A DNA stretch of 46,177 nucleotides. Origin: CAJQHT01 sp038123275. GTDB lineage: Bacteria > Pseudomonadota > Alphaproteobacteria > Rickettsiales > UBA1997. Numbering within the stretch: position 1 is the stretch's first letter; each line of letters opens with the position of its first letter. Below, piece after piece: positions 1-6,828 of this stretch. The notes beneath the pieces are model-generated. The model did not search any database. It had not been told where the DNA came from and worked only from the letters and a program-made list of their open reading frames with translations. A program made the position numbers and the translations under genes. The stretch is taken from positions 1-46,177 of the forward strand of contig JAYORG010000012.1 in the NCBI GenBank assembly GCA_038123275.1, in the 5' to 3' direction.

Positions 1-2
1 TA

Positions 3-320
3 GATTGGAGAATTGGGGAAAGATGGTTTTGGGATTGTTTGGTAGATGCTGATTTAGCTGCAAATGCCGCTTCTTGGCAATGGGTTGCTGGAAGTGGGGC
101 TGATGCTGATCCTTATTTTAGAATTTTTAACCCAATTACTCAAAGCAAGAAATTTGATCCAAAAGGAGAATATATTAGAAAATGGGTTACAGAAATTTCT
201 AATTTATCTGACAAGGAAATACATTGTCCAAGCAATAGAGATAGTTATGCTAAGGCTATGATTGATCTAAAATTTTCTAGAAATAGAGCTTTGGCAATTT
301 ATAAGAATATTGCATCATAA
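3..320 (+). CDS. phr: Deoxyribodipyrimidine photolyase, C-terminal fragment
   Basis: This is the 3' end of a gene that begins before the window. The frame is open from base 3 and no start codon is needed. The protein would repair UV cyclobutane pyrimidine dimers using light and FAD. The fragment (105 residues) carries the conserved FAD-domain end of the cryptochrome/photolyase family: a DWRIGERWFW-like stretch, then LVDADLAANAASWQWVAGSG, then PYFRIFNP and a KFDP motif. These are the hallmark residues around the flavin pocket and the dimer-binding cavity. The C-terminal tail (DLKFSRNRALAIYKNI) fits the usual end of the family, so the gene looks intact at its 3' end. Downstream is a palindromic repeat, then an insertion element, so nothing suggests an operon on this side. 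The family call is secure; the exact subclass is not decided by the fragment. Confidence 0.9.
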   Translation, partial: DWRIGERWFWDCLVDADLAANAASWQWVAGSGADADPYFRIFNPITQSKKFDPKGEYIRKWVTEISNLSDKEIHCPSNRDSYAKAMIDLKFSRNRALAIYKNIAS

Positions 321-378
321 AATTCAAAACCCTTATGGTATATGTAAATATAAGACTTGGTGATAGGTGGTGAGATAA

Positions 379-538
379 TGCCAATTATCAAAAATAACTT
401 TACATTTAATTAAATTCTTTTTGGTAAATTTAAACAATTTTAAATTCAAGGTATATCCTGATACCATGAGATTTAAAATCATTAAAATTTCCTCAAAATT
501 AATTTAATTAAATGTAAAGTTATTTTTGATAATTGGTA
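379..538. repeat. Palindromic repeat element, copy A (~160 bp)
   Basis: Perfect 36-bp inverted repeats (381-416 and 501-536) enclose a second nested stem around GGTAT (450-454) and ATACC (461-465). The second copy at 18531-18687 shares the central part (TTCAAGGTATAT, CTGATACCATGA, TTTCCTCAAAA) and the outer CCAAT/ATTG tips, but has a different outer-arm sequence. The whole segment could fold as one long hairpin on either strand. It encodes no protein and no transposase. It resembles a MITE or the palindromic elements known from Rickettsiales, though I do not recognise a named family. It ends a few bases before the first IS110-like element. Confidence 0.85.
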
Positions 539-600
539 TAAAAAAGAGCTCATGACAAATAGTCAACAATAATTTGTTATTTTCGAACAAAATTAAATAC

Positions 601-629
601 TTGAAAAAATCACAAATTTTTGATACAAT
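601..629 (+). promoter_or_regulatory. Promoter of the cargo gene, copy 1
   Basis: TTGAAA (601-606) and TACAAT (624-629) are separated by 17 bp, a good sigma-70 type promoter 38 bp before the ATG of the cargo gene. It lies inside the mobile element, so the cargo carries its own promoter wherever the element lands. Confidence 0.6.
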
Positions 630-666
630 GAATCACGTACTTCTTTTTCAAGTTAAGTAGAATTTT

Positions 667-1866
667 ATGTCAAAAGATAATGACTCTAAAAGTGACAACA
701 TATCAAAAAAGTTTCTAATAACAGTTCCTGATCCAGATTGGAATCAAGATAGCAAGGAACCAAGAGGAACTATTGAACAATTTACCAATGAAGGCCTAAA
801 AGTAGCAACTTCCTACTACAATCAAAAATATCCAGACAGAGGAGAAATTCATAATTCATTAGCAGTTAGACCTAAACGAGCTTGGGATAAAGCAGGAGAA
901 GAAAAAGATATGGATTCTGCTTTGAAAATACTTAGAGAAATGGCTGAGGCTCCAATAAAAGAATTAGCCACATTACAAGCAAGAGGAGGTAGGCATAAGG
1001 TGGTCCTTAGCCTTGCTGATGGATTTGATGAAGAACCAAGAACAAAACTGACTCACTCTGTACCTCTTGTTGTAACGCCAGATAAATTAATCTTAATGCG
1101 CGATGAAGAGAATAATAAAACTGCACAAGTTCTTATATCATCAATAGCAAAGGAACTGGGTTTAGACTTAGTGCAGCCAGAATCCACTAAATCTTCAATG
1201 TTAGGATATTCTTCAATACAAGGCGATGATAGCACTTGCCATTTCATTGCCCTTGGAGTTTTAAAAGATTTAACTCAATCAGACTTAGAGGAGGTTGAAA
1301 AAAGAACTTCTGACCCTCTAAAGGATAAAGAGGGGTATCTACCATTGGATAAGTCTCTTAAGTATTCTCAATCTAGTAAGCACATCAAGAACCTTTATGA
1401 TTTAGAGGCTCAGAATCCAGTAAAACAAGATGGCAGAACTGCCTTGCAATATGCTAATCAGTACAAAAAAGAATTAACGGAAGAATATGGCAAAATAACA
1501 ACAAGAATCACTGACAAATCTAATAAGTTTAAAGAAAATTTAACTGAAATGGAAAATAGTTTATCAAGGGATTCAAGTATAGAAGATGTTGCTACTGCTA
1601 TATTAAAAAAACGTCAGTTAGAATCTGTTGCTAAAAAAGAAGCCTTAGAAGAAAAAGTTGGCCTTAGCTCATCTATTAAAAACGAAGTGAAAGATATTGT
1701 TCAAGAAAGCCGAGAATCATTCAGTCAAAAAGTAACCCTAGATGCGTTGGACTTGGCAACTACAAAAGAAAAAGAAACAAAAAAAGATCTCTCAGAAAAA
1801 AGTTGGGTTGAAAAAATGGCAGATAGAAAACTATCAACCTCAAAGGATGGCCATAGAGAAATCTGA
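667..1866 (+). CDS. Cargo protein of IS110-like element; clan CE protease/YopJ-like candidate
   Basis: A 399-residue soluble protein with no signal peptide or membrane segment. I do not recognise a named family. The middle of the protein has His130 (THSVPLVV), Asp146 (MRDEEN), Gln185 and Cys191 (IQGDDSTCHFIALGVLKDL). The order and spacing (His, +16 Asp, then Gln five residues before Cys) is the pattern of clan CE enzymes: Ulp1/SUMO-type proteases and YopJ acetyltransferases, in which IQ-x5-C begins the nucleophile helix. Residues 1-100 are polar and helical-looking. Residues 260-399 are Lys/Glu-rich and probably coiled coil. The protein is lysine-rich, as secreted effectors of intracellular bacteria often are. 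Its stop lies 15 bp from the convergent transposase stop. The catalytic residues are seen by eye only; enzyme activity and host targeting are inference. Confidence 0.72.
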   Translation: MSKDNDSKSDNISKKFLITVPDPDWNQDSKEPRGTIEQFTNEGLKVATSYYNQKYPDRGEIHNSLAVRPKRAWDKAGEEKDMDSALKILREMAEAPIKELATLQARGGRHKVVLSLADGFDEEPRTKLTHSVPLVVTPDKLILMRDEENNKTAQVLISSIAKELGLDLVQPESTKSSMLGYSSIQGDDSTCHFIALGVLKDLTQSDLEEVEKRTSDPLKDKEGYLPLDKSLKYSQSSKHIKNLYDLEAQNPVKQDGRTALQYANQYKKELTEEYGKITTRITDKSNKFKENLTEMENSLSRDSSIEDVATAILKKRQLESVAKKEALEEKVGLSSSIKNEVKDIVQESRESFSQKVTLDALDLATTKEKETKKDLSEKSWVEKMADRKLSTSKDGHREI

Positions 1867-1881
1867 CATTCTTTATTGTTT

Positions 1882-2832
1882 TTATGTTGAAGAATTGGCA
1901 AGAAAATCCTGATTATTTTTAATCAATGAATTTGCAATAGAAACAATTTTTCTAATCACAGCAACAATGGCAACCTGTGGTTTCTTGCCTCTTTTTACAA
2001 GATTAATATAAAAATCATTGAGAACAGATTTCCTCTGAATTATGCTCAGGGCAGACATATAAAGATCATTTCTTAAATCTTTTCTTCCACCAGAGATTTT
2101 TCTTGTTCCCTTAAAAAGGCCACTATCTTTATTTTTGGGAGCGACACCAACGATTGAAGAGATTTGTTTGCTACTAATTTTACCAAGTTCAGGTAAATCA
2201 GTTATTAAAGATTTTGCTACTTTATCACCAACACCGGGAATGGTTTTGAGGATTCTAAATCTGGCATTTAGAGCTTCATCTTGTTTTAAGGTTGAATTTA
2301 TTTCAGCTTCGATTTTATTAATTTGTTTACCAAGATATTTAATGGTTTTAGTAATTTCTTTTTTAATAAAAGAATCAGTCTCAGATTGAATTCTATTTTT
2401 TTCTGATGCCCTGATTTTAACTAATTGCCTTCTCCTTCTGTTTAGAGATTCCATTCTCCTCTCAGCTTTTGAAGGAGGATTTGAAGATCTAGGATTTAAT
2501 TTAGCAGCAAATAAAGCAATATTCTTGGCATCAATTTTATCTGTTTTAGCAAGATAATCCAAAGATTTAGCAAAATTCCTAACTCGCAAAGGATTTAAAA
2601 TTGCAACTTTGATATTATTATCAGTAAGAAAATAAAATGCTTCTCTATGATATAATCCCGTTGATTCCATGGCTACCAAATTTAATTCAAAAGAAGATAA
2701 TTTCTTGAGTAATTGTTTAAATCCAGCAGCATTATTATTGACTTGGAAGTATTTATTAACAGGATAAAGATAGATGTCTAATTTATATTTGGAGACATCA
2801 ATTCCAACAAATATTTCTTCTTTTTCTTTCAT
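1882..2832 (-). CDS. IS110-family transposase (DEDD recombinase), copy 1
   Basis: A 316-residue recombinase that would move the element through a circular intermediate, guided by a bridge RNA. The N-terminal RuvC-like DEDD domain shows Asp12 (FVGIDVS), Glu56 (VAMESTG), Asp98 and Asp101 (KTDKIDAKN), the expected catalytic set. A coiled-coil stretch spans about 120-190. The C-terminal Transposase_20 domain has IPGVGDKVA (helix-hairpin-helix-like, ~198-206) and KISGGRKDLR, with Ser247 as the probable nucleophile. The start at ATG 2832 is chosen because the frame's upstream TTG (2874) lies inside the predicted donor-binding hairpin; a longer 330-aa form is possible. It is intact and identical to the second copy, so the element may be active. 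Confidence 0.93.
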   Translation of the reverse strand: MKEKEEIFVGIDVSKYKLDIYLYPVNKYFQVNNNAAGFKQLLKKLSSFELNLVAMESTGLYHREAFYFLTDNNIKVAILNPLRVRNFAKSLDYLAKTDKIDAKNIALFAAKLNPRSSNPPSKAERRMESLNRRRRQLVKIRASEKNRIQSETDSFIKKEITKTIKYLGKQINKIEAEINSTLKQDEALNARFRILKTIPGVGDKVAKSLITDLPELGKISSKQISSIVGVAPKNKDSGLFKGTRKISGGRKDLRNDLYMSALSIIQRKSVLNDFYINLVKRGKKPQVAIVAVIRKIVSIANSLIKNNQDFLANSST

Positions 2833-2860
2833 AATAAAAATGATTAAATTAGTATTTATT

Positions 2861-3050
2861 CTGTTTAAACCCAACCTTGTATACGAGATATATAAGCAAA
2901 CTATATTCTCAAGAGCTCATTCGGGTTAACAAAAACGACAGTAAGAAGGGGTTGGTCTTTTTCACGGAATTAGAAAACTCTATTCCTAGGTACTGTATAA
3001 CCTCCTTCTTACCATCTCTAATCATGCATTAATCATTTGAAGAACGCACT
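2861..3050 (-). ncRNA. Predicted IS110 bridge RNA, copy 1
   Basis: The minus strand upstream of the transposase folds into two consecutive hairpins. The target-binding hairpin has a basal stem 3012-2999 with 2953-2941 (13 bp, one bulged A). Its 12+12 nt internal loop is followed by an apical stem (GGAATAGA with TCTaATTCC). One loop side reads ACAGTACCT (2996-2988), the other GTGAAAAAGACC (2965-2954). The donor-binding hairpin has basal GTTAACCC (2930-2923) with GGGTTTAAAC (2872-2863) and apical GAGAATATA with TATATaTCTC. Its internal loop contains ATGAGCT (2920-2914) and ATACAAG (2882-2876). These match the element's right and left ends across the CT core. The 5' end near 3050 is an estimate from the junction promoter; the 3' end is set by the last stem. 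Confidence 0.75.
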
Positions 3051-3057
3051 TGTATTA

Positions 3058-4251
3058 TCATACAAGGTACGGTCTATCTTTCTTTTTTTTCTCAGATTTA
3101 CTAGATTTAAGTTGGGTTACATATTCTGCTTTAGAAATTCTTGATCTGGGATTTTTTTGTGAATCAAATCTTAATGCTCCATGTGTAGCTGACCAACTTC
3201 TTTGTTCTTCCATCAAGTTATCTACCTTATCTCCCGAAAAAGTTGCTATTTTTTCTATTAAATCGGAATTTAAAACATTCATAGTAGACTTTCTCTTTCC
3301 GATCTTATCATCATGCCTTATGCCTTGACTCATTATAGTTGAGTCTTCCGATATTTTTAGTGAATTTAATATTCCTGAATGCCGCTTTATACCTTCTTCA
3401 ATAGATCTAGTTAGTGATTCTATAAATTCTTTTTTATCAGGATTTTGAATTAATAACCTGTCCAAAAATTCCTGAATAGAAGCTTTGCCATATTCTTCAT
3501 AGCTGCATCCAATATAATATTTTGTTTTTTTAAAGTCACCCCCAAATTCAGCTAATATACCCAATATTTCTGGATTAGTTGAAAGAACATGGCTATAATT
3601 GAACCTATAAAAAGTTGCTACACTTACAGGAGAATAGCAATATTCATAATCACCCCCAAGTTTAAGTTTAATTTGTAGGTTTGGATTTGCTCCTGCTTTC
3701 AAAAGCTTAATCATAATATCTTTTCTTTTTGAATTTTTCTCAATTTCTTCTGCCGTTGATGTTTTTTGGAAGTGAGATAATTTTTTTGCTAGTGAACAAA
3801 GGGGACTACCAAAATGAGATATATGATCGATTTCCAGATCTTTTCTTTGTAGCAATTTTTCAACCATTAGCACATCTAAATCATGTCTTCTTCCCTTCGG
3901 AAAAAAAATATCACTATCACATAATAGCCGCAGTGGGTTCGCAAACGGCAATTTTAAGTTTATATCAACACTCGGATCAGATATTAATCTTTCAAAAGAA
4001 TCAAGGTCTTGCTCTAAAATAGCATTATATAGACTTTGTTGCTTTGGTATGATAAGTTTTTGATTAAAAGGAGGTTTTTTTGGCTCGGAGTTATGAGAAT
4101 CATCCATTGACTGTTGTTCTGCCTCTGCTAAAGGTTCCTTTTGCAAGAAAAAAGGATTTTCTAGATTATGATTACTGTTTTCAACGGGATAATTTTTTAC
4201 TTTTTCTCTCTTTTTTTTCTTTTCTGTTAACTCCTTGACCTTCTTTACCAT
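3058..4251 (-). CDS. Ankyrin-repeat protein, probably the frameshifted 3' part of a longer gene
   Basis: A 397-residue reading frame with ankyrin-like repeats in its middle: LYNAILEQDLDSFERLISDP (~73-92), a repeat around VEKLLQRKDLEIDHIS, IMIKLLKAGANPNLQ, and EILGILAEFGGDF. Ankyrin repeats bind proteins, and in intracellular bacteria such proteins are often secreted effectors, but no secretion signal is visible here. The N-terminus (MVKKVKELTEKKKKREK) is low-complexity, has no proper spacing to a ribosome site, and overlaps another frame by 71 bp. A run of eight A (4211-4218 on the plus strand) is the likely frameshift point joining it to the ORF starting at 4537. The last residues (LV, stop) come from the inserted IS110-like element. 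Without the insertion the frame would run about 14 codons further into the palindromic repeat. Confidence 0.7.
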   Translation of the reverse strand: MVKKVKELTEKKKKREKVKNYPVENSNHNLENPFFLQKEPLAEAEQQSMDDSHNSEPKKPPFNQKLIIPKQQSLYNAILEQDLDSFERLISDPSVDINLKLPFANPLRLLCDSDIFFPKGRRHDLDVLMVEKLLQRKDLEIDHISHFGSPLCSLAKKLSHFQKTSTAEEIEKNSKRKDIMIKLLKAGANPNLQIKLKLGGDYEYCYSPVSVATFYRFNYSHVLSTNPEILGILAEFGGDFKKTKYYIGCSYEEYGKASIQEFLDRLLIQNPDKKEFIESLTRSIEEGIKRHSGILNSLKISEDSTIMSQGIRHDDKIGKRKSTMNVLNSDLIEKIATFSGDKVDNLMEEQRSWSATHGALRFDSQKNPRSRISKAEYVTQLKSSKSEKKKKDRPYLV

Positions 4252-4537
4252 CCTTTAATTTCTCATGTTCTTTTTTTTCTGCTTTTACTGCACTTGCACT
4301 TGTGCTATAGCCACGCATAAAATCAACTTGCAATGGCACATCATATGGGTTATGAGTAGTAGTATTGTATTGTGATAAAAAAGGATTTGTTGCATTATAA
4401 TTTGTTAATGCCTCATCTAACATAAATGCTTTTTTTTCATCAGACATGCTGGAACCTATGATCATTCTGTTTAACGAGTTTACAGTTTTTGATGCTACTT
4501 GCTTTTTGTGTTTTTCTCTCTTTGAACTTCTTGACAT
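4181..4537 (-). CDS. Hypothetical protein, probable N-terminal part of the ankyrin gene
   Basis: A 118-residue frame, very basic and polar, with no recognised domain (for example HNPYDVPLQVDFMRG near the middle). It has the best ribosome site in the locus, AAAGGAG placed 5 nt before ATG 4537. It ends in a Lys/Glu/Arg-rich tail that overlaps the ankyrin frame. The simplest reading is that translation once continued into the ankyrin frame near the A8 run (plus 4211-4218). The result would be one protein of about 480 residues with a basic N-terminus and ankyrin repeats. Sequencing error, true decay, or deliberate slippage at the homopolymer are all possible. A separate short gene is less likely because of its abrupt low-complexity end. 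Confidence 0.55.
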   Translation of the reverse strand: MSRSSKREKHKKQVASKTVNSLNRMIIGSSMSDEKKAFMLDEALTNYNATNPFLSQYNTTTHNPYDVPLQVDFMRGYSTSASAVKAEKKEHEKLKDGKEGQGVNRKEKKERKSKKLSR

Positions 4538-4899
4538 AATTCTCCTTTATCATTTTTTAATGTTTTATTCTTGTTTTTCACTGTTCTAGCTTTTGATAAA
4601 CAACTTTCAATTTCTCTTGTCATATTTTGAGAAAAATTATTAGATAAAACATCTATTTGTGCAATAGAATAATTTTCTTGCGACATCCTCTTATTTAGCA
4701 TTTCTACTAATATTTTGGCCTCTAAATTAGATAAATTATTACCACTTAAATTAACACTAGAAATAACATCATTATTTTTTATTGCAGATTGTAATAATTC
4801 TAAAATTATACGAGGGCTTAAATTTAGATTGGATAAATCTAGCTTCTTTAGACTAGAATCTGATAAATATTCATCGAAGAATTGGAAAAATTTGGCATT
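4495..4899 (-). pseudogene. LRR gene remnant
   Basis: The minus-strand frame from 4899 to the stop at 4495 is open for 134 codons, but the preceding codon is a stop and there is no ATG before 4701. The first third reads as leucine-rich repeats: SLKKLDLSNLNLSPRIILEL, then ISSVNLSGNNLSNLEAKILV. These have the 28-residue-type LRR spacing also seen in the broken LRR gene at 20097-22486. The end (KNTKSK) overlaps the start of the 118-codon ORF by 43 bp. It is best read as the degraded 3' end of an LRR protein, perhaps once joined to the ankyrin part. A short protein starting at 4701 cannot be excluded. Confidence 0.6.
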
Positions 4900-4938
4900 C
4901 TAAACTATTTCTGGCAATAAAGGTCAATAACTGATTAA

Positions 4939-4980
4939 TTGACTTTAATAATTTTATAGGTTATACTATGTAGGGGTATA
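4939..4980 (+). promoter_or_regulatory. Promoter with overlapping CsoR-like operator for the metal operon
   Basis: TTGACT (4939-4944) and TATACT (4962-4967) are 17 bp apart, a near-consensus promoter. The -10 box is embedded in TATACTATGTAGGGGTATA (4962-4980), a dyad with TATAC/GTATA ends and a G-run. This resembles operators of CsoR/RcnR-family repressors. The operon encodes such a repressor (6305-6604), so autoregulated, metal-inducible expression is likely. Confidence 0.65.
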
Positions 4981-5006
4981 AGTATTAACTTAAATTAAAG
5001 TTAGTT

Positions 5007-5636
5007 ATGAGGTTATTATTTTTAACGTTAATATTATCATTTTCTTTTCATAATTCCTTTGCTCGTCCTATTTCCTATTCTGGTGGTACAACAATTATGC
5101 AAAATAATGGTGCTATTAAAAACTCAATTCATGCTCATTATTCTCCAAGTTATAAATATTCAGTGGGCTATAAAGGGGAATATTTTAGAAGGGATCAAAT
5201 TGCTTTAAATGGGCTTCAATTAAATAACCTTCTTAAAAGGTGGAATTTGCCAGCATCACAAGGAAATCTCTATCTTAAATCGAATATTGGTAATGCCAAT
5301 AAGTCTGGTAAGAATGAATTATATGGCTTTACAGGAATAGCAGGAGATTTCGAGACTAGAAAATATTTTATCTCTTATGAAAACAGATATTATAAATCGG
5401 ATGGCAAAATTCTAAGTAATTTTGAGCACTCCGCAAGAATTGGTATTGCCCCATATGTTGCTAATTATGGCAATCTTCATACTTGGTTAATGCTTCAAGT
5501 TTCGCATCAACCAGAATTTGAGGGTGATGAAATTATTACTACTCCTCTTGTTAGATTTTTCAAAGGTGCTCATTTAGCAGAATTTGGAGTGAGTTCTAAC
5601 AAAAGAATTTTATTTAACTTTATTGCGAGGTTTTAA
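5007..5636 (+). CDS. Predicted outer-membrane or periplasmic protein of metal operon
   Basis: A 209-residue protein with a clear signal peptide (MRLLFLTLILSFSF..., cleavage probably after SFA near residue 19). The mature part is rich in alternating aromatic and polar residues (HYSPSYKYSVGYKGEYF, YFISYENRYYKSD) and ends with FNFIARF. A C-terminal Phe after alternating hydrophobics is typical of outer-membrane beta-barrels. I do not recognise a named family. It is the first gene of a four-gene operon with MerP-, MerT- and CsoR-like products. Its stop is 2 bp before the next start, so coupled translation is likely. A role in letting a metal ion cross the outer membrane, or sensing it, is inferred from context only. 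Confidence 0.7.
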   Translation: MRLLFLTLILSFSFHNSFARPISYSGGTTIMQNNGAIKNSIHAHYSPSYKYSVGYKGEYFRRDQIALNGLQLNNLLKRWNLPASQGNLYLKSNIGNANKSGKNELYGFTGIAGDFETRKYFISYENRYYKSDGKILSNFEHSARIGIAPYVANYGNLHTWLMLQVSHQPEFEGDEIITTPLVRFFKGAHLAEFGVSSNKRILFNFIARF

Positions 5637-5638
5637 TT

Positions 5639-5923
5639 GTGTTTAAGAAATTTATTACTGTTTTTTCACTTATATTTTTAATCAATATTTCTTCTGCTTT
5701 TGCGAAGGAAATTAATGTTGATGTAAATGGTTTGGTTTGTGAATTTTGTGCTGTAACGATAGAAAAGAACTTTAAAAAGAAAGATGAAATAAAAGAAGTA
5801 AAAGTTGACTTGGATCTAAAGAAGGTATTTCTAAACTTTAAGGAAGGTAAAGATTTATCTGATAAAATTATCAGAGACACCATAGTTAATAATGGCTATA
5901 ATGTAGTTAAAATTAATCGTTAA
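5639..5923 (+). CDS. Periplasmic heavy-metal-binding protein, MerP-like (HMA domain)
   Basis: A 94-residue protein. A signal peptide (hydrophobic 5-20, cleavage near SSAFA-KE) is followed by a single heavy-metal-associated domain. The metal motif is GLVCEFCAVTIEK, with Cys34 and Cys37 in the CxxC arrangement (the usual GMTCxxC is altered to GLVCEFC). The fold pattern beta-alpha-beta-beta-alpha-beta fits the length. It would pick up a soft metal ion in the periplasm and pass it to the neighbouring MerT-like permease. The start is GTG at 5639, 2 bp after the previous stop; no better start exists in the frame. The metal could be mercury, copper or another thiophilic ion, since no merA or merR is visible in the window. 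Confidence 0.82.
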   Translation: MFKKFITVFSLIFLINISSAFAKEINVDVNGLVCEFCAVTIEKNFKKKDEIKEVKVDLDLKKVFLNFKEGKDLSDKIIRDTIVNNGYNVVKINR

Positions 5924-5927
5924 AGTT

Positions 5928-6302
5928 ATGATTAAGATAAAAGAATCATTACTACCATTTTTTGGGTTATTTACCTCTATTTCGACAATTCTTTGTTGTG
6001 CATTACCAATTATCTTAGTTACTCTTGGAATGGGAGCGGTTTTTGCTAGTTTAACAGCAACTTTCCCTTTTGTTACATGGCTAGCTGAAAGGAGTATCTA
6101 TCTATTTACAATTGCTGCCATCCTTCTTTTAATTGGTGGGTATTTTATTTTTATAAAACCTCAAATTTGTCCGGCTGATAAAAATCTAGCTGATATATGT
6201 AGCAAAACCAAAAAATTTAATAAGATTGTTTGGTTGTTATCAGTGATAATTTTGGCTATTAGCTTCTTTTTTAAATATATTTTAATCCTAATAATTTCTT
6301 AA
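5928..6302 (+). CDS. MerT-like metal transport membrane protein
   Basis: A 124-residue inner-membrane protein with three hydrophobic segments (~10-32, 52-76, 101-122). The first carries the vicinal Cys pair of mercuric transporters (ILCCALP, Cys23-Cys24). A cytoplasmic loop between segments two and three contains two more Cys (QICPADKNLADIC), as in MerT. MerT accepts the ion from MerP and moves it inward. It starts 4 bp after the MerP-like gene, so they form a transport pair. Standing alone with a CsoR-type regulator and no mercuric reductase nearby, the system could serve import of an essential metal as easily as resistance. The family call is good; the substrate is unknown. Confidence 0.8.
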   Translation: MIKIKESLLPFFGLFTSISTILCCALPIILVTLGMGAVFASLTATFPFVTWLAERSIYLFTIAAILLLIGGYFIFIKPQICPADKNLADICSKTKKFNKIVWLLSVIILAISFFFKYILILIIS

Positions 6303-6304
6303 AA

Positions 6305-6604
6305 ATGATTAAAAAAAATAAACAATGTTGCAATAAAGATCATCCTGATAATTCAAAAGAATTACCAAGATTAAAGAAAATTGCAGGGCAGGTTAATGGT
6401 ATTATCAAGATGGTTGATGATAAGAGATATTGTGTTGATATTTTGCAACAATTAGGTGCTGTTAAATCTGCTATTAATTCTCTTCAAGCTAACTTGCTGG
6501 AAACTCATTTGACTAATTGTGTTAAAGGGGCTTTTGAGTTAAAGAAAGAGGCTGATATTGAAGAAAAAATAAATGAGCTAAAGGAGATATTTAAGAAATA
6601 TTAG
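6305..6604 (+). CDS. CsoR/FrmR-family metal-sensing repressor
   Basis: A 99-residue all-helical DNA-binding repressor of the DUF156 family. The family core is present: LPRLKKIAGQVNGIIKMVDD, RYCVDILQQLGAVKSAIN, and LETHLTNCVKGAF. Cys43, His68 and Cys72 give the C-H-C metal site with the +25/+4 spacing known for copper-sensing CsoR. An extra CC pair lies near the N-terminus (QCCNKDH). It starts 2 bp after the MerT-like gene and closes the operon. It probably represses the operon from the dyad at 4962-4980 and releases it on binding metal. The C-H-C set favours Cu(I) or a similar soft ion over nickel or formaldehyde. Confidence 0.85.
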   Translation: MIKKNKQCCNKDHPDNSKELPRLKKIAGQVNGIIKMVDDKRYCVDILQQLGAVKSAINSLQANLLETHLTNCVKGAFELKKEADIEEKINELKEIFKKY

Positions 6605-6828
6605 TAATCATAACCCCAACTATGGATATTAAATATTTCTGATTTTGAGGTAATTTTTAATATATTATTTAATATATCCAAAAAGGAAGTATAAAACGCT
6701 AAAGGGGCAATTAATAAAATTGAGGGTTTGTGTATTATTATGAGTTAGATGTTAGTTTTTTGTTTAGTAAATAAAGTTTATCTAACTTATCATATACCAA
6801 ATTTTAATATTTGATAAATAAATTTATA

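Larger units (their letters stand above)
547..3066 (-). mobile_element. IS110-family element with cargo gene, copy 1
   Basis: The maximal direct repeat shared with copy 2 is 542-3068 (2527 bp, offset 8363 bp), and I saw no difference between the copies. Comparing the unrelated flanks suggests the true ends are at a CT core dinucleotide (minus strand) present at both edges: plus-strand AG at 547-548 and at 3065-3066. The element contains a minus-strand IS110 transposase, a non-coding region upstream of it (about 2833-3064), and a convergent plus-strand cargo gene. There are no terminal inverted repeats and no target duplication beyond the core, as is usual for IS110. The predicted empty site reads AAAAAAG-AG-GTACGG on the plus strand. 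The bases shared outside the core would then be target similarity, not element. Confidence 0.88.

Noticed and set aside
6739..6795. Inverted repeat ATGAGTTAGAT/ATCTAACTTAT before the CHASE gene
   Set aside because: An 11-bp AT-rich repeat with one mismatch and a long loop is expected by chance in this composition; no promoter or terminator role could be supported.
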